Shown: one piece after another, positions 43,753 through 52,225 of the stretch
How positions within the stretch are numbered: position 1 is the first letter of the stretch
Layout of the letters: the number at the start of each line of letters is the position of its first letter
Assembly: GCF_036013745.1 (NCBI RefSeq)
Contig: NZ_CP107880.1
Location: forward strand, 682,001-746,000
DNA: 64,000 nucleotides
From: Streptomyces sp. NBC_00483
Lineage (GTDB): Bacteria; Actinomycetota; Actinomycetes; Streptomycetales; Streptomycetaceae
Direction: 5' to 3'
Made by a program: the position numbers and the translations under genes
Notes under the pieces: model-generated
Told to the model about the DNA's origin: nothing
What the model saw: only the letters and a program-made list of their open reading frames with translations
The model's database searches: none

Positions 43753-43962
43753 CTACGCCGCTTCGGACAGCACGTCGAGTCGGTCGCGCTGCTCCCGGGT
43801 CAGCTGGAGGGATTCCGCGGCGACGTTCTCCTCCAGGTGGTCCAGGCGGGCGGTGCCGGGGATAGGGAGGACGACCGGTGAGTGGCCGAGGAGCCACGCC
43901 AGAGCCACCTGGGTGGGAGTGGTGTCGAGTTCCGCCGCCACGGCAACGCTAACAGGGAGGTT
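43753..43962 (-). pseudogene. C-terminal remnant of an aldo/keto reductase
   Basis: About 70 codons encode the last part of an aldo/keto reductase: 'AELDTTPTQVALAWLLGHSPVVLPIPGT' in pieces and 'HLEENVAAESLQLTREQRDRLD'. The N-terminal 200 residues, including the catalytic tetrad, are missing and no start is evident. It resembles the C-terminus of the intact AKR at 60052-61032. It is a decayed fragment between converging operons. Confidence 0.8.
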
Positions 43963-44000
43963 GACCTCAACATCGGTGCCCCGATCGGTGTCCAGCGCCG

Positions 44001-45026
44001 TCAAAGCCGTCCGAGGTCGCCCACCGCCTCGTACGCGGCCTCGCTCTGGCGCAGTACCTGACGTTCCAGCTCCTGGACGGGCAGTTCGTTCTCGCCCATC
44101 ACGCCCGCCGCGAAGCGGGCCGCGACCCCGGCTCCGATGCACGCTGAGCGCCAGCGGGAGAACGCGACGTAGTACGGCAGTTGGGACACGTCGACGCCGG
44201 AGGCCTTCGCGTAGGCGTCGATCAGGTCGGTGCGACTACAGAAGCCGGGGACGGCGCTCGGTCCGGCCGTCGTCGGCGGGACCATGTCGCCCGGCTGCTC
44301 CCAGGTCGAGACGAGCCAGCCGAGGTCGGCCAACGGGTCGCCCAGCGTGGCCAGTTCCCAGTCGAACACGGCGATCACCGTGCCGTCGGGCGCGAAGGAG
44401 AGGTTCCCCGGGCGGAAGTCGCCGTGCACGATTCCCGTGTGCTGCGCCGGCACCCGGGCGAGCAGCGCGTCGTGCACCGTGTCGAGGAGCTTCAGGTCGG
44501 GTGCGCCCGAGCGGTGCACCTGCCGCTGCCAGCGGTGCAGTTGGCGTTCGACGTAGCCGCGGGGGCGTGCCATGTCACCCAGGCCGACCTCGGCGGGATC
44601 GAGCTCGTGCAGCGCGGCGAGGACCTCGACGAGGCTCGTACCGGCCCGGCGACGGGCCCGCTCCGGCCAGTCGCGTACGGCGTCCTGGTCGGCGCCCACC
44701 GTGCCGTCGACGAAGTCCATGACGTAGAACTCCGCCCCGGTGACCGAGGCGTCCGCACAGTAGGCGAGCGGGGTGGGCACCGGTACCGCGGTGGGGGCCA
44801 GGGCGGTCTGGAAGCGCCACTCGCGGCTCATGTCGTGCGCGGTGCTCAGGACGCCGCCCGTCGGCGGCCTGCGCAGCGCCCGCACCGTGCCGCTCGCGTC
44901 GGTCACCCGGTAGGTGAGGTTCGAGCGGCCGCCGGACACGAGGTCGAAGGTGAGCGGAGGGACGACGCCGGGGACGTGTGCGGCCACCCACTCGGCCACC
45001 GCGGGCTCGACGCCTGCCGTCGTCAT
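44001..45026 (-). CDS. APH-type phosphotransferase (acyl-CoA catabolism kinase-like)
   Basis: A 341-residue kinase-fold protein of the ACAD10-N / choline-kinase-like group. It has 'FDLVSGGRSNLTYRV', 'FYVMDFVDGTV', the catalytic loop 'GIVHGDFRPGNLSF', 'AVFDWELATLGDPLADLGWLVS', and a helical C-terminus. Its ATG overlaps the stop of the upstream acyl-CoA ligase gene (ATGA at 45023-45026). The pairing of ligase and kinase recalls the first operon and suggests phosphorylation of a hydroxyacyl-CoA; no dehydrogenase partner is adjacent, so it may share the product of 39328-40521. Confidence 0.9.
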   Translation of the reverse strand: MTTAGVEPAVAEWVAAHVPGVVPPLTFDLVSGGRSNLTYRVTDASGTVRALRRPPTGGVLSTAHDMSREWRFQTALAPTAVPVPTPLAYCADASVTGAEFYVMDFVDGTVGADQDAVRDWPERARRRAGTSLVEVLAALHELDPAEVGLGDMARPRGYVERQLHRWQRQVHRSGAPDLKLLDTVHDALLARVPAQHTGIVHGDFRPGNLSFAPDGTVIAVFDWELATLGDPLADLGWLVSTWEQPGDMVPPTTAGPSAVPGFCSRTDLIDAYAKASGVDVSQLPYYVAFSRWRSACIGAGVAARFAAGVMGENELPVQELERQVLRQSEAAYEAVGDLGRL

Positions 45027-46585
45027 GCCCGGCCCTGTCGCTCGGCCGGCTGCGCGTAGCGTGCCTTGAGTTTTCCCTTGACCAGCTTGCCCGTTGGTGT
45101 GCGCGGCAGTTCGTCCACGAAGTCGACGCTGCGCGGTGCCTTGTAGTGCGCGATCCGTTCCCGTACGTACGCGATCAGGCGCTCCTCCAGGCCGGGGCCC
45201 GGTGTCACGCCCGGCGCGGGCTGCGCCACCGCCTTGACCGCCTCGCCCATCTCCGGGTCGGGGACACCGATCACCGCGACATCGGTGATGTCGGGGTGCA
45301 GGGCGAGGATGTTCTCGATCTCCTGCGGGTAGATGTTCACCCCACCCGAGATGATCATGAAGGTCTTGCGGTCGGTGAGGAAGAGGTAGCCGTCCTCGTC
45401 GAGATGGCCCACGTCTCCGAGCGTCACCCAGTCCGTGTGCTCCGGGTGTTGGGCGCCCTTGGTCTTGTCGGCGTCGCCGAGGTACTCGAAAGTGCCGTCA
45501 CCCTCCCGCGCGAAGTAGACCGTGCCGGTCTCCCCCGCGGCCAGCACCCGCCCCTCGTCGTCGCAGATCCGCGGCTGCCCGAGGATGGGCCGGCCCACCG
45601 AACCCGGCTTGGTCAGCCACTCCTCGGAGGTGATCAGCGTCATGCCGATGCCCTCGGTGGCGGAGTAATACTCGTACAGCTTCGGCCCCCACCAGTCGAT
45701 CATCGCGCGCTTGACGTCCGGCGGGCAGGGCGCGGCGGCGTGCACGACGATCTTGTGGCTGGAGAGGTCGTAGGCGGTGCGGACCTTCTCGGGCAGCCGC
45801 AGCAGGCGGATGAAGTGGGTCGGCACCCATTGGCTGTGCGTGATGCGGTAGCGCTCGATGGCGCGCAGCGCGTCCTCGGGGTCGAAGCGCTCCATCATGA
45901 CGACCGTCCCGCCGAGCGCGTGCACGGAGGCGCCGTAGCGCAGCGGCGCCGCGTGGTAGACGGGCGCGGGCGACAGGTACACCGCGTCCTTGTCGAAGCC
46001 GTAGAACAGGCGCAGCAGTTCGACGAGCGTGTCGCCCGGCTCGCCGACCTGGCGGTCCGGCAGCTCGGGGCGGATGCCCTTGGGGCGGCCGGTGGTCCCG
46101 GAGGAGTAGAGCAGGTCGGCGCCGCGCGGCTGGTCGGCCGGCGGCTCGGCGGACGCCCCCGCGAGCGCGGCCGCGTAGTCCTCGTACCCGTCGACGCTCC
46201 CGCCGTAGGCGAGCCGTACACGCACGGTGGCGGGGATCAGGCCCGCGACGTCCCGCGCCAGATCGGCCAGGGCGTCCGAGACGACCAGCGCGGCGGCGCC
46301 GGAGTCGCCCACGATGTACGCGATCTCGGGCGCGGACAGATGGTGGTTGACGAGGGTGATGTAGAGGCCGGAGCGGACCGCCGCCCAGTAGACCTCGTAC
46401 GCGTGGATCGAGTTGTCGGTCAGCAGGGCGACCACGTCGCCGCGGCGCAGGCCCGCCTCCCGGAACACATGGGCGAGCCGGACGGAGCGTTCGTCCAGCT
46501 CCCCGTACGTCAGCTGTTCGCCGGTCGACGCCATGATGACGGCGGGGCGCTGCGGATCGGTCTGGGCATGGGCACCTGGATACAC
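45023..46585 (-). CDS. AMP-binding acyl-CoA synthetase
   Basis: A 520-residue ANL ligase. 'LLYSSGTTGRPKGI' is the P-loop, 'YEYYSATEGIGMTLI' the A5 region, 'DVGHLDEDGYLFLTDRKTFMIISGGVNIYPQEIE' (in pieces) the A7-A8 hinge, and 'ELPRTPTGKLVKGK' the C-terminal lysine region. It is probably an acyl-CoA synthetase for a medium or aromatic acid. The GTG at 46585 has an AAAGGCG element. An operator-like element of the shared type lies 94 bases upstream, and the following kinase gene is translationally coupled. Confidence 0.92.
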   Translation of the reverse strand: MYPGAHAQTDPQRPAVIMASTGEQLTYGELDERSVRLAHVFREAGLRRGDVVALLTDNSIHAYEVYWAAVRSGLYITLVNHHLSAPEIAYIVGDSGAAALVVSDALADLARDVAGLIPATVRVRLAYGGSVDGYEDYAAALAGASAEPPADQPRGADLLYSSGTTGRPKGIRPELPDRQVGEPGDTLVELLRLFYGFDKDAVYLSPAPVYHAAPLRYGASVHALGGTVVMMERFDPEDALRAIERYRITHSQWVPTHFIRLLRLPEKVRTAYDLSSHKIVVHAAAPCPPDVKRAMIDWWGPKLYEYYSATEGIGMTLITSEEWLTKPGSVGRPILGQPRICDDEGRVLAAGETGTVYFAREGDGTFEYLGDADKTKGAQHPEHTDWVTLGDVGHLDEDGYLFLTDRKTFMIISGGVNIYPQEIENILALHPDITDVAVIGVPDPEMGEAVKAVAQPAPGVTPGPGLEERLIAYVRERIAHYKAPRSVDFVDELPRTPTGKLVKGKLKARYAQPAERQGRA

Positions 46586-46679
46586 GGGACGCCTTTCGCA
46601 TGGACGTGGACGCCGGTGGCCGTGGACTCTTTCTAAGTCACCCCGCGAGGCGGCAGCAAGACGTACGACGGAATGAATT

Positions 46680-46693
46680 GATCGTTCGTTCAG
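46680..46693 (-). promoter_or_regulatory. Shared operator-like element, site 2
   Basis: On the minus strand this reads CTGAACGAACGATC, 94 bases before the ligase start at 46585. It matches the element at 54209-54222 at 11 of 14 positions, and the surrounding GAATGAA...TTCGTTC (46671-46691) adds dyad symmetry typical of TetR sites. Confidence 0.5.
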
Positions 46694-46709
46694 GGCGGGC
46701 GGGCACGGC

Positions 46710-47777
46710 TCAACTTCCCTCGGACCGGCCGGAGTCGGCGGCCGTCCAGCGGCGGAAGGCCCGCATGAAGCTCGACGGCTCCGAGTAGCCGAGCCGGTGC
46801 GCCAGCTCGGCCGCGGACAGCCGCTCGTCCCGCAGACCGTCCTGTACGAGGGTGAGCCGTACGTCGTCGAGCAGGCGCCGGTAGGTGGTGCCCTCGGCCG
46901 CGAGCCTGCGGCGCAGGGTGCGCGAGGTGATGTTCATCCGGCGCGCGATGTGCTCGATGCCGGGGTCGGGGCCGCCGCCCGCCAGCAGCTGCCTGCGCAC
47001 CGTGCGGGCCGCGCCGCTCGCGCCCGCCCGCTGCGCCACGAGGCGTTCGCACAGCTCCCGGCAGATCTGCGCGGTGTGCGGATTCCCGTGCGGCAGCGGG
47101 CTGTCGAGGATGCCGTTGTCGTAGACGAGGGCGGTCGTCGCGGCGCCGTAGCGGACCGGCGCGTCGAGCACCGTGGGCCGCGCGGCGCCCGGCGGCTCGG
47201 GGAAGGCGAGGTCGACGCGGCGCAGCGGGACGGGCGGGCCGCCGGCGAACACCTGGCGGCCGAGGACGATGTTGGCGGCGCAGTCCCGTTCGACGAGGAA
47301 GCGCCGTACGTCGGCGGGGATCCGGCCGCCGTCCATGCGGTGCAGGACGTCGCCCGCCGCGTCCACGACGGCGCTGTGCCGGGCGAAGCCGAAGGTGAGC
47401 GCCGAGTACCGCAGCCCGTACCGGAACACCTCGCGCATCGTCGGGGCGCTGAGCAGCGCGTAGCCGAACAGGCCGAACGTGGTGACGTGGTAGCGGGCAC
47501 CGACCTCGATGCCGAGACCCGGGCGGTCGCCGAGCCCGTGCAGCAGATTGCGGACGACGGCGATCTCCTGCGAGGCCTCGACGAGGTGGTGCGGGTCGCC
47601 GAGCGAGGCCGCGTCGATGCCCGTACCCCCGAGGCAGTCGGCCGAGCCCAGACCCTGTTCCGCGGCGAAGTCGAGCAGCAGGACGACGCCCGAGGCGGCG
47701 CGCGGAAAGTCCCAGTCGGTGAATCCCTCGGCGATGACCTCCGGCTGCGCGGCAGCCGTGTCCACCGGCACGGTCAT
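46710..47777 (-). CDS. AraC-family transcriptional regulator with arabinose-binding-like N-terminus
   Basis: A 355-residue regulator. The N-terminal 200 residues match the PF12625-type sensor domain ('HHLVEASQEIAVVRNLLHGLGDRPGLGIEVGARYHVTTFGLFGYALLSAPTMREVFRYGLRY' in pieces). The C-terminal 100 form two HTH motifs ('IEHIARRMNITSRTLRRRLAAEGTTYRRLL' and 'ELAHRLGYSEPSSFMRAFRRW', in pieces). GGAGGG lies eight bases before ATG 47777; an earlier ATG (47804) is in frame. It is divergent from the NDMA-type alcohol dehydrogenase gene, with TGTCC repeats between them, and is therefore the likely activator of that gene. Confidence 0.92.
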   Translation of the reverse strand: MTVPVDTAAAQPEVIAEGFTDWDFPRAASGVVLLLDFAAEQGLGSADCLGGTGIDAASLGDPHHLVEASQEIAVVRNLLHGLGDRPGLGIEVGARYHVTTFGLFGYALLSAPTMREVFRYGLRYSALTFGFARHSAVVDAAGDVLHRMDGGRIPADVRRFLVERDCAANIVLGRQVFAGGPPVPLRRVDLAFPEPPGAARPTVLDAPVRYGAATTALVYDNGILDSPLPHGNPHTAQICRELCERLVAQRAGASGAARTVRRQLLAGGGPDPGIEHIARRMNITSRTLRRRLAAEGTTYRRLLDDVRLTLVQDGLRDERLSAAELAHRLGYSEPSSFMRAFRRWTAADSGRSEGS

Positions 47778-47876
47778 GACCGGCCCTCCGTTTCCCGCTG
47801 TCACACGGCCAACGCCCGTACCCGTCAGGGGAGTTCATGACAGCACGGCGCTCTCGGCGGCCACAACCCGGCTGCG

Positions 47877-47967
47877 TGTCCGAATCTGTCCCGGCCTTGT
47901 CCGCTTTGGTCATGGAGGCGCTCGGGCGTGCCGCCCTAGCGTGAGGCAAGTGTGTCCGGCCCTGTCC
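47877..47967. promoter_or_regulatory. TGTCC direct repeats at helical-turn spacing (AraC-type sites)
   Basis: TGTCC occurs at 47877, 47887, 47898, 47953 and 47963, in two groups with 10-11 base periods, within the divergent region between the AraC gene and the alcohol dehydrogenase gene. AraC-family regulators bind direct repeats of this kind. Confidence 0.45.
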
Positions 47968-48036
47968 GGCCGTCCGGTGGTTCGTGACGAGGGCGCGGTC
48001 GGGCGCGGCAATGTTGCCGAAGCAGGGAGGATGCGC

Positions 48037-49167
48037 ATGCAGACCAAGGGAGCCCTGCTCCACAAGCCCGGCGAGGACTGGACGGTCGAGCCGATCGAGG
48101 TCGGCGACCCGGTCGCGGGCGAGGTGCAACTGCGCCTGGCCGCCTCGGGCTTGTGCCACTCCGACGAGCACTTCCGGGGCGGGGCGAACCTCGCCGCCTC
48201 CTACCCGCTTCTCGGCGGGCACGAGGGCGCGGGTGTCGTGACGAAGGTCGGCCCCGGTGTCGCCGGCGTCGAGGTGGGCGACCACGCCGTCCTCGGCTTC
48301 ATCCCGGCCTGCGGTGTCTGTCGCCCCTGTTCGCAGGGTCTGCAGAACCTGTGCGACCAGGGCGCCAACCTGCTCACCGGGCAGTCCATCGCCGACAACA
48401 CGTTCCGCACGCGCACCGCGGGCGGCGCCCCGGTCACGCCGATGTGTCTGCTGGGCACGTTCGCCCCGTACGTCACCGTCAGCCAGTCCTCCGTCATCAA
48501 GATCGAGAAGGACGTGCCGCTGGAGGCGGCCGCACTGCTGGGCTGCGGCGTCTCCACGGGCTGGGGCTCCGCCGTCTCCATCGGCAACACCCGGCCGGGC
48601 GACACGGTCGTGATCGTGGGTGTCGGCGGCGTCGGCATCAACGCGGTGCAGGGCGCGGCGGCGGCCGGCGCGCGGTTCGTGATCGCGGTGGACCCGGTCG
48701 AGTTCAAGCGGGACAAGGCACGGGAGTTCGGCGCCACGCACACCTTCGCCTCCATGGAGGAGGCCGCGGGTCCTGTCGCGGAGCTGACCTGGGGCGCGCA
48801 GGCCCACACCGTCATCCTGACCGTCGGCGAACTGCAGGGCGACCAGCTGGCCCCGGCGCTCGCGATGACCGCCAAGGGCGGCCAGGTCGTCGTGACGGCC
48901 ATCGCGGACATGACGCAGATCGACGCCAAGGTCGGCCTCTTCGACCTGGCGCTGATGCAGAAGCGGATCCAGGGCGCCATCTTCGGCGGCATCAGCCCGC
49001 GCACCCAGATCCCCCGCCTCCTCGAGCAGTACCGCACCGGGCAGCTCAAACTCGACGAACTCACCACGCGCACCTACCGCCTGGAGGAGATCAACCAGGG
49101 CTACCAGGACATGCGGGACGGCAAGAACCTGCGCGGCGTGGTCCGTTACACCGACGCGGATTACTGA
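48037..49167 (+). CDS. NDMA-dependent alcohol dehydrogenase (Rxyl_3153 family)
   Basis: A 376-residue zinc alcohol dehydrogenase of the nicotinoprotein type, in which NAD is tightly bound and an external carrier re-oxidises it. Characteristic stretches are 'MQTKGALLHKPGEDW', 'SGLCHSDEHF' with the catalytic zinc Cys, 'GGHEGAGVV', the structural zinc site 'CGVCRPCSQGLQNLC', 'GCGVSTGWGSAV', 'GVGGVGINAVQG' and 'LEEINQGYQDMRDGKNLRGV'. In actinobacteria this family is linked to the redox peptide mycofactocin. GGAGG at 48026-48030 sits six bases before ATG 48037; the ATG at 48031 is too close. It is probably controlled by the divergent AraC regulator. Confidence 0.93.
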   Translation: MQTKGALLHKPGEDWTVEPIEVGDPVAGEVQLRLAASGLCHSDEHFRGGANLAASYPLLGGHEGAGVVTKVGPGVAGVEVGDHAVLGFIPACGVCRPCSQGLQNLCDQGANLLTGQSIADNTFRTRTAGGAPVTPMCLLGTFAPYVTVSQSSVIKIEKDVPLEAAALLGCGVSTGWGSAVSIGNTRPGDTVVIVGVGGVGINAVQGAAAAGARFVIAVDPVEFKRDKAREFGATHTFASMEEAAGPVAELTWGAQAHTVILTVGELQGDQLAPALAMTAKGGQVVVTAIADMTQIDAKVGLFDLALMQKRIQGAIFGGISPRTQIPRLLEQYRTGQLKLDELTTRTYRLEEINQGYQDMRDGKNLRGVVRYTDADY

Positions 49168-49204
49168 GCCAGGACCGGCCGACGAGGGGCGGGTCCCTGG
49201 AGAG

Positions 49205-49888
49205 TCACAGGCCGCCCCGTTCGCTCACCTGGCGGGCCACGTCGCGGAGCTTGACGTTGTTCTCCTGCGAGTAGCGGCGCAGCGTGGCGAACGCCTCCGC
49301 TTCGGTCAGGTCGTGGCCGGCCATGAGGATGCCCATGGCCTCACCGATGATGTGTCGGGTCTCCACGGCGCGGTACAGGGAGGCATGTTCGCGGGCGCTG
49401 GCGAAGGCCACGGCGGCGTGCGAGGCGAGGAGCCAGCCGGCGGTCTCACTGGCCTCCGTGAACGCTCCCGGCTTCTTGGAGTAGATGTTGAGAGCCCCGA
49501 GGTCGCCCTCGTTCTCGGTGTAGAGCAGGAAGCCCATCATGCTGCCGATACCGAGCTCGTGGGCGCGCGGGGCGTACTCGCGCCAGCGTGTCGTCTCGGT
49601 CGAGAGGTCCTTGAGGCGGAACACGGGGTGTCCGGTGCGGGCCGCGTCGAAGCACGGCCCCTCGCGAAGGCGGCCCTGGAGCCGGTCGCTGTCGACGACG
49701 AGTTGATCGGTGGCGGCCAGCGTTTCGACCTCGCCCTTGCGCAGGACGAGGATGCCCGCCGAGTCGCAGCCCTCGACCTGGTCGACGGCCCATGTGGTGA
49801 TCTTGTGCAGCGTCGCGTCCACGGACTCCTGTGCCAGGAGCTCGCGCGCCATGGACGCCATATTCAGGGCGAAATCACGCCATTCCAT
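49205..49888 (-). CDS. GAF-ANTAR RNA-binding regulator
   Basis: A 227-residue protein with an N-terminal GAF sensor (about 15-150: 'CDSAGILVLRKGEVETLAATD', 'GPCFDAARTGHPVFRLKDL', 'GSMMGFLLYTENEGDLGALNIYS' in pieces) and a C-terminal ANTAR domain ('RHIIGEAMGILMAGHDLTEAEAFATLRRYSQENNVKLRDVARQV' in pieces). ANTAR proteins bind hairpin pairs in RNA and act as antiterminators or regulators. GAGGAG lies seven bases before ATG 49888. A very large palindrome begins 44 bases upstream in its 5' region, which is of interest because the protein recognises RNA hairpins. Confidence 0.92.
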   Translation of the reverse strand: MEWRDFALNMASMARELLAQESVDATLHKITTWAVDQVEGCDSAGILVLRKGEVETLAATDQLVVDSDRLQGRLREGPCFDAARTGHPVFRLKDLSTETTRWREYAPRAHELGIGSMMGFLLYTENEGDLGALNIYSKKPGAFTEASETAGWLLASHAAVAFASAREHASLYRAVETRHIIGEAMGILMAGHDLTEAEAFATLRRYSQENNVKLRDVARQVSERGGL

Positions 49889-49931
49889 GCCGTGCTCCTC
49901 GGCTTCGGGGTACGTACGTTCCTTGCGACGG

Positions 49932-50002
49932 GCCAAGCCTGCCACGTCCGCCCCGACCGGAACCTGTCGCGGTCCGGGGCGGACGTGGCAGGCTTGGCCC
50001 CA
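49932..50002. repeat. 71-bp near-perfect palindrome between divergent genes
   Basis: Left arm 49932-49957 and right arm 49977-50002 are complementary at all 26 positions. Four further pairs follow after a one-base bulge (49958-49961 with 49972-49975), leaving a 10-base loop. The arms contain GGCCAAGCCTGCCACGTCCG. It lies in the 5' region of both the GAF-ANTAR gene (44 bases away) and the PaaI-type thioesterase gene (48 bases away), so either transcript could fold it. Confidence 0.9.
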
Positions 50003-50050
50003 CCACACACCGAATGGTCGGTCGGCAATTGAGCGGGAGGGGAAGCCGGC

Positions 50051-50482
50051 GTGAGGGAAGACAGCGTGACGGAATCCGGCGAACCGGGCCCCGCGGAGCG
50101 CATGTTCGCTGCGGACCTCGCCTCCCAGCTCCTCGGCATCGAACTCCTGGAGCACGGCACGGGACATGCCGCGCTCCGGATGAAGGTGACGGCGTCGATG
50201 GTCAACGGCCACGGCATCGCCCACGGCGGCTACATGTTCCTCTTCGCCGACACGGCCTTCGCCTGCGCCTGCAACAGCGAGGGCCCCGTCACCGTGGCCT
50301 CCGGAGCCGACATCACCTTCGTCGCGCCCGCACACGAGGGCGACGTGCTGGTGGCCACCGCCCACGAGGTCACCCGCTTCGGCCGCAGCGGCCTCTACGA
50401 CGTGCGCGTGACGCGCGAGGAGTCGGTGATCGCCGAGTTCCGGGGGCGCAGCCGCAGGGTTGCTAGAGACCCAGGTCGCTGA
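50051..50482 (+). CDS. paaI: PaaI-type hot-dog acyl-CoA thioesterase
   Basis: A 143-residue hot-dog thioesterase with the PaaI active-site segment '[25 protein letters not shown]' (in pieces), including the catalytic Asp, and '[20 protein letters not shown]'. PaaI releases CoA from ring-hydroxylated phenylacetyl-CoA in the aerobic phenylacetate pathway and rescues trapped CoA. The rest of the paa cluster is not here, so it may act on other aryl- or hydroxyacyl-CoAs of the surrounding modules. The GTG at 50051 follows GAGGGGAAG. Its 3' end overlaps the convergent NTF2-like gene by 20 bases. Confidence 0.85.
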   Translation: MREDSVTESGEPGPAERMFAADLASQLLGIELLEHGTGHAALRMKVTASMVNGHGIAHGGYMFLFADTAFACACNSEGPVTVASGADITFVAPAHEGDVLVATAHEVTRFGRSGLYDVRVTREESVIAEFRGRSRRVARDPGR

Positions 50483-50963
50483 GGCCCGGGTGGTCGTCGG
50501 GGCGACGGCCGAGCGGCCAGTGGAAGGCGCGGTCCTTCTCGGCGATCGGCAGGTCGTTGATGGAGGCGTGGCGCCTGCGCATCAACCCGTTCTCGTCGAA
50601 CTCCCAGTTCTCATTGCCGTACGCGCGCTTCCAGTTGCCCGCGTCGTCGTGACACTCGTACGCGAAACGGACCGCGATGCGGTGGCCGTCGAACGCCCAC
50701 AGCTCCTTGATCAACCGGTAGTCGAGCTCCTGGTTCCACTTGCGCGTGAGGAAGGCGACGATGTCGGCGCGCCCGGCCGGGAATTCGGCGCGATTGCGCC
50801 ACTGGCTGTCCGGCGTGTACGCGAGCGAGACGCGCTGCGGGTCACGGGTGTTCCAGGCGTCCTCCGCCAGACGCACCTTCTGCACGGCCGTCTCGCGCGT
50901 GAACGGCGGAAGCGGCGGGCGGGCGGTGGCGGAGTCGTCCGGCGTGGCGGCGTGGTCGGTCAA
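50463..50963 (-). CDS. NTF2-like protein, DUF1348 family
   Basis: A 166-residue SnoaL/NTF2-fold protein of the DUF1348 group, with '[30 protein letters not shown]' in pieces, '[21 protein letters not shown]', '[11 protein letters not shown]' and '[12 protein letters not shown]'. The function is unknown; the cone fold suits small-molecule binding or isomerisation. The best start is TTG 50963, which follows AGAAGGAG by ten bases; the nearby GTG leads to a stop after four codons. The open frame continuing upstream to 51908 is a shadow of the thiolase gene. Confidence 0.82.
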   Translation of the reverse strand: MTDHAATPDDSATARPPLPPFTRETAVQKVRLAEDAWNTRDPQRVSLAYTPDSQWRNRAEFPAGRADIVAFLTRKWNQELDYRLIKELWAFDGHRIAVRFAYECHDDAGNWKRAYGNENWEFDENGLMRRRHASINDLPIAEKDRAFHWPLGRRPDDHPGLSDLGL

Positions 50964-51016
50964 ACTCTGCTCACTCCTTCTGTCGTGGCCAGGACGCGCC
51001 CGCACCGCCCCCGGTC

Positions 51017-52177
51017 TCAGAGCAGTTCGAGCACCGTCGCGTTGGCCATGCCGCCGCCCTCGCACATGGACTGCAGACCGTAGCGGATGCCGTTGTCCTT
51101 CATGTGGTGCACCAGCGTGGTCATCAGGCGGGCGCCGGAGCCGCCGAGGGGGTGGCCGAGGGCCATCGCGCCGCCGTTGGGGTTCAGGCGGGCGTAGTCG
51201 GCGCCGGTCTGGCGCTGCCAGCCGAGGGAGACGGAGGCGAAGGCCTCGTTGATCTCGTACGTGCCGATCTCGTCGAGCGAGAGGCCCGCGCGCTCCAGGA
51301 CCTTGGCGGTGGCCGGGATCGGGCCCTTGAGCATGGTGATCGGGTCGACGCCGGTGACGGTGCCCGTGTGGAAACGGGCCAGCGGCGTCCAGCCGTTGCG
51401 CGCGGCCACCTCGGACGTGGTGACGAGGAGGGCGGCGGCGCCGTCGGAGATCTGCGAGGCGTTGCCCGCCGAGATGACCCCGTCCTCCTTGAACGGCGTC
51501 TTCAGCCCGGCCAGCTTCTCGACCGTCGTGCCGCGCCGTACGCCCTCGTCGGTGTCGAAGAGCGTGCCGTCGGCGAGGGTGACCGGGGTGATCTGGTTCT
51601 TGAAGCGGCCCTCGTCGATGGCGCGGGCGGCTTTCTCGTGCGAGTCGGCGGCGTGCTGGTCGAGCTCGGCGCGGGTGAGTCCGAACTCCTCGGCGATCAT
51701 CTCGGCGCCGACGCCCTGGTTGAAGACGACGTGGTCGTAGCGCTCGCCGACGAGCGGGCCGAACGGCTTGCCGGCCTGGCCGCCCGCGCGCGAGGAGCCC
51801 ATCGGGACGCGGGACATGGACTCGACGCCGCCCGCGATGGCGATGTCGTACTGCCCGGCGATGACCCCGGCGGCGGCCTGGTGCACGGACTGCTGCGAGG
51901 AGCCGCACTGGCGGTCGATGGTCAGTCCCGGCACGGACTCGGGCCAGCCGGCGGCGAGCACCGCGAACCGGCCGACGCCACCCGCCTGCTCGCCGACCTG
52001 GGACACGCAGCCCCAGATGACGTCGTCGACGGTGGCCGGGTCGAGGCCGTTGCGCTCGGCGAGGGCCTTCAGGACATGGGCGGAGAGGTCGACGGGGTGG
52101 ACGTCGGAGAGCGCGCCGCCCGGCTTGCCCTTGCCGACGGGGGTCCGTACGGCGTCGACTATGACTGCGTCACGCAT
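51017..52177 (-). CDS. Acetyl-CoA C-acyltransferase (thiolase)
   Basis: A 386-residue thiolase. The nucleophile Cys is in '[15 protein letters not shown]' (about residue 88), and the C-terminal motifs are 'NEAFASVS', '[20 protein letters not shown]' and '[11 protein letters not shown]' with the second catalytic His and Cys. It performs the final thiolytic cleavage of beta-oxidation, or the reverse condensation. GAGGAG lies six bases before ATG 52177. It is followed upstream by an SDR gene 48 bases away and an acyl-CoA dehydrogenase, so dehydrogenase, 3-hydroxyacyl-CoA dehydrogenase and thiolase form one degradative operon. Confidence 0.94.
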   Translation of the reverse strand: MRDAVIVDAVRTPVGKGKPGGALSDVHPVDLSAHVLKALAERNGLDPATVDDVIWGCVSQVGEQAGGVGRFAVLAAGWPESVPGLTIDRQCGSSQQSVHQAAAGVIAGQYDIAIAGGVESMSRVPMGSSRAGGQAGKPFGPLVGERYDHVVFNQGVGAEMIAEEFGLTRAELDQHAADSHEKAARAIDEGRFKNQITPVTLADGTLFDTDEGVRRGTTVEKLAGLKTPFKEDGVISAGNASQISDGAAALLVTTSEVAARNGWTPLARFHTGTVTGVDPITMLKGPIPATAKVLERAGLSLDEIGTYEINEAFASVSLGWQRQTGADYARLNPNGGAMALGHPLGGSGARLMTTLVHHMKDNGIRYGLQSMCEGGGMANATVLELL

Positions 52178-52225
52178 GGTGAACTCCTCAACGTAATAAG
52201 GGGGTTGGCGCGGTTTGCGGGCGGC

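Noticed and set aside
43726..43881. Short ORF coupled (ATGA) to the second enoyl-CoA hydratase
   Set aside because: It is antisense to the AKR remnant and shows no conserved features; probably chance or a relic.
40518..45026. Aminoglycoside resistance for the two APH-fold proteins
   Set aside because: Their coupling to acyl-CoA ligases and dehydrogenase and their motifs place them with ACAD10/LvaA-like kinases rather than antibiotic phosphotransferases.
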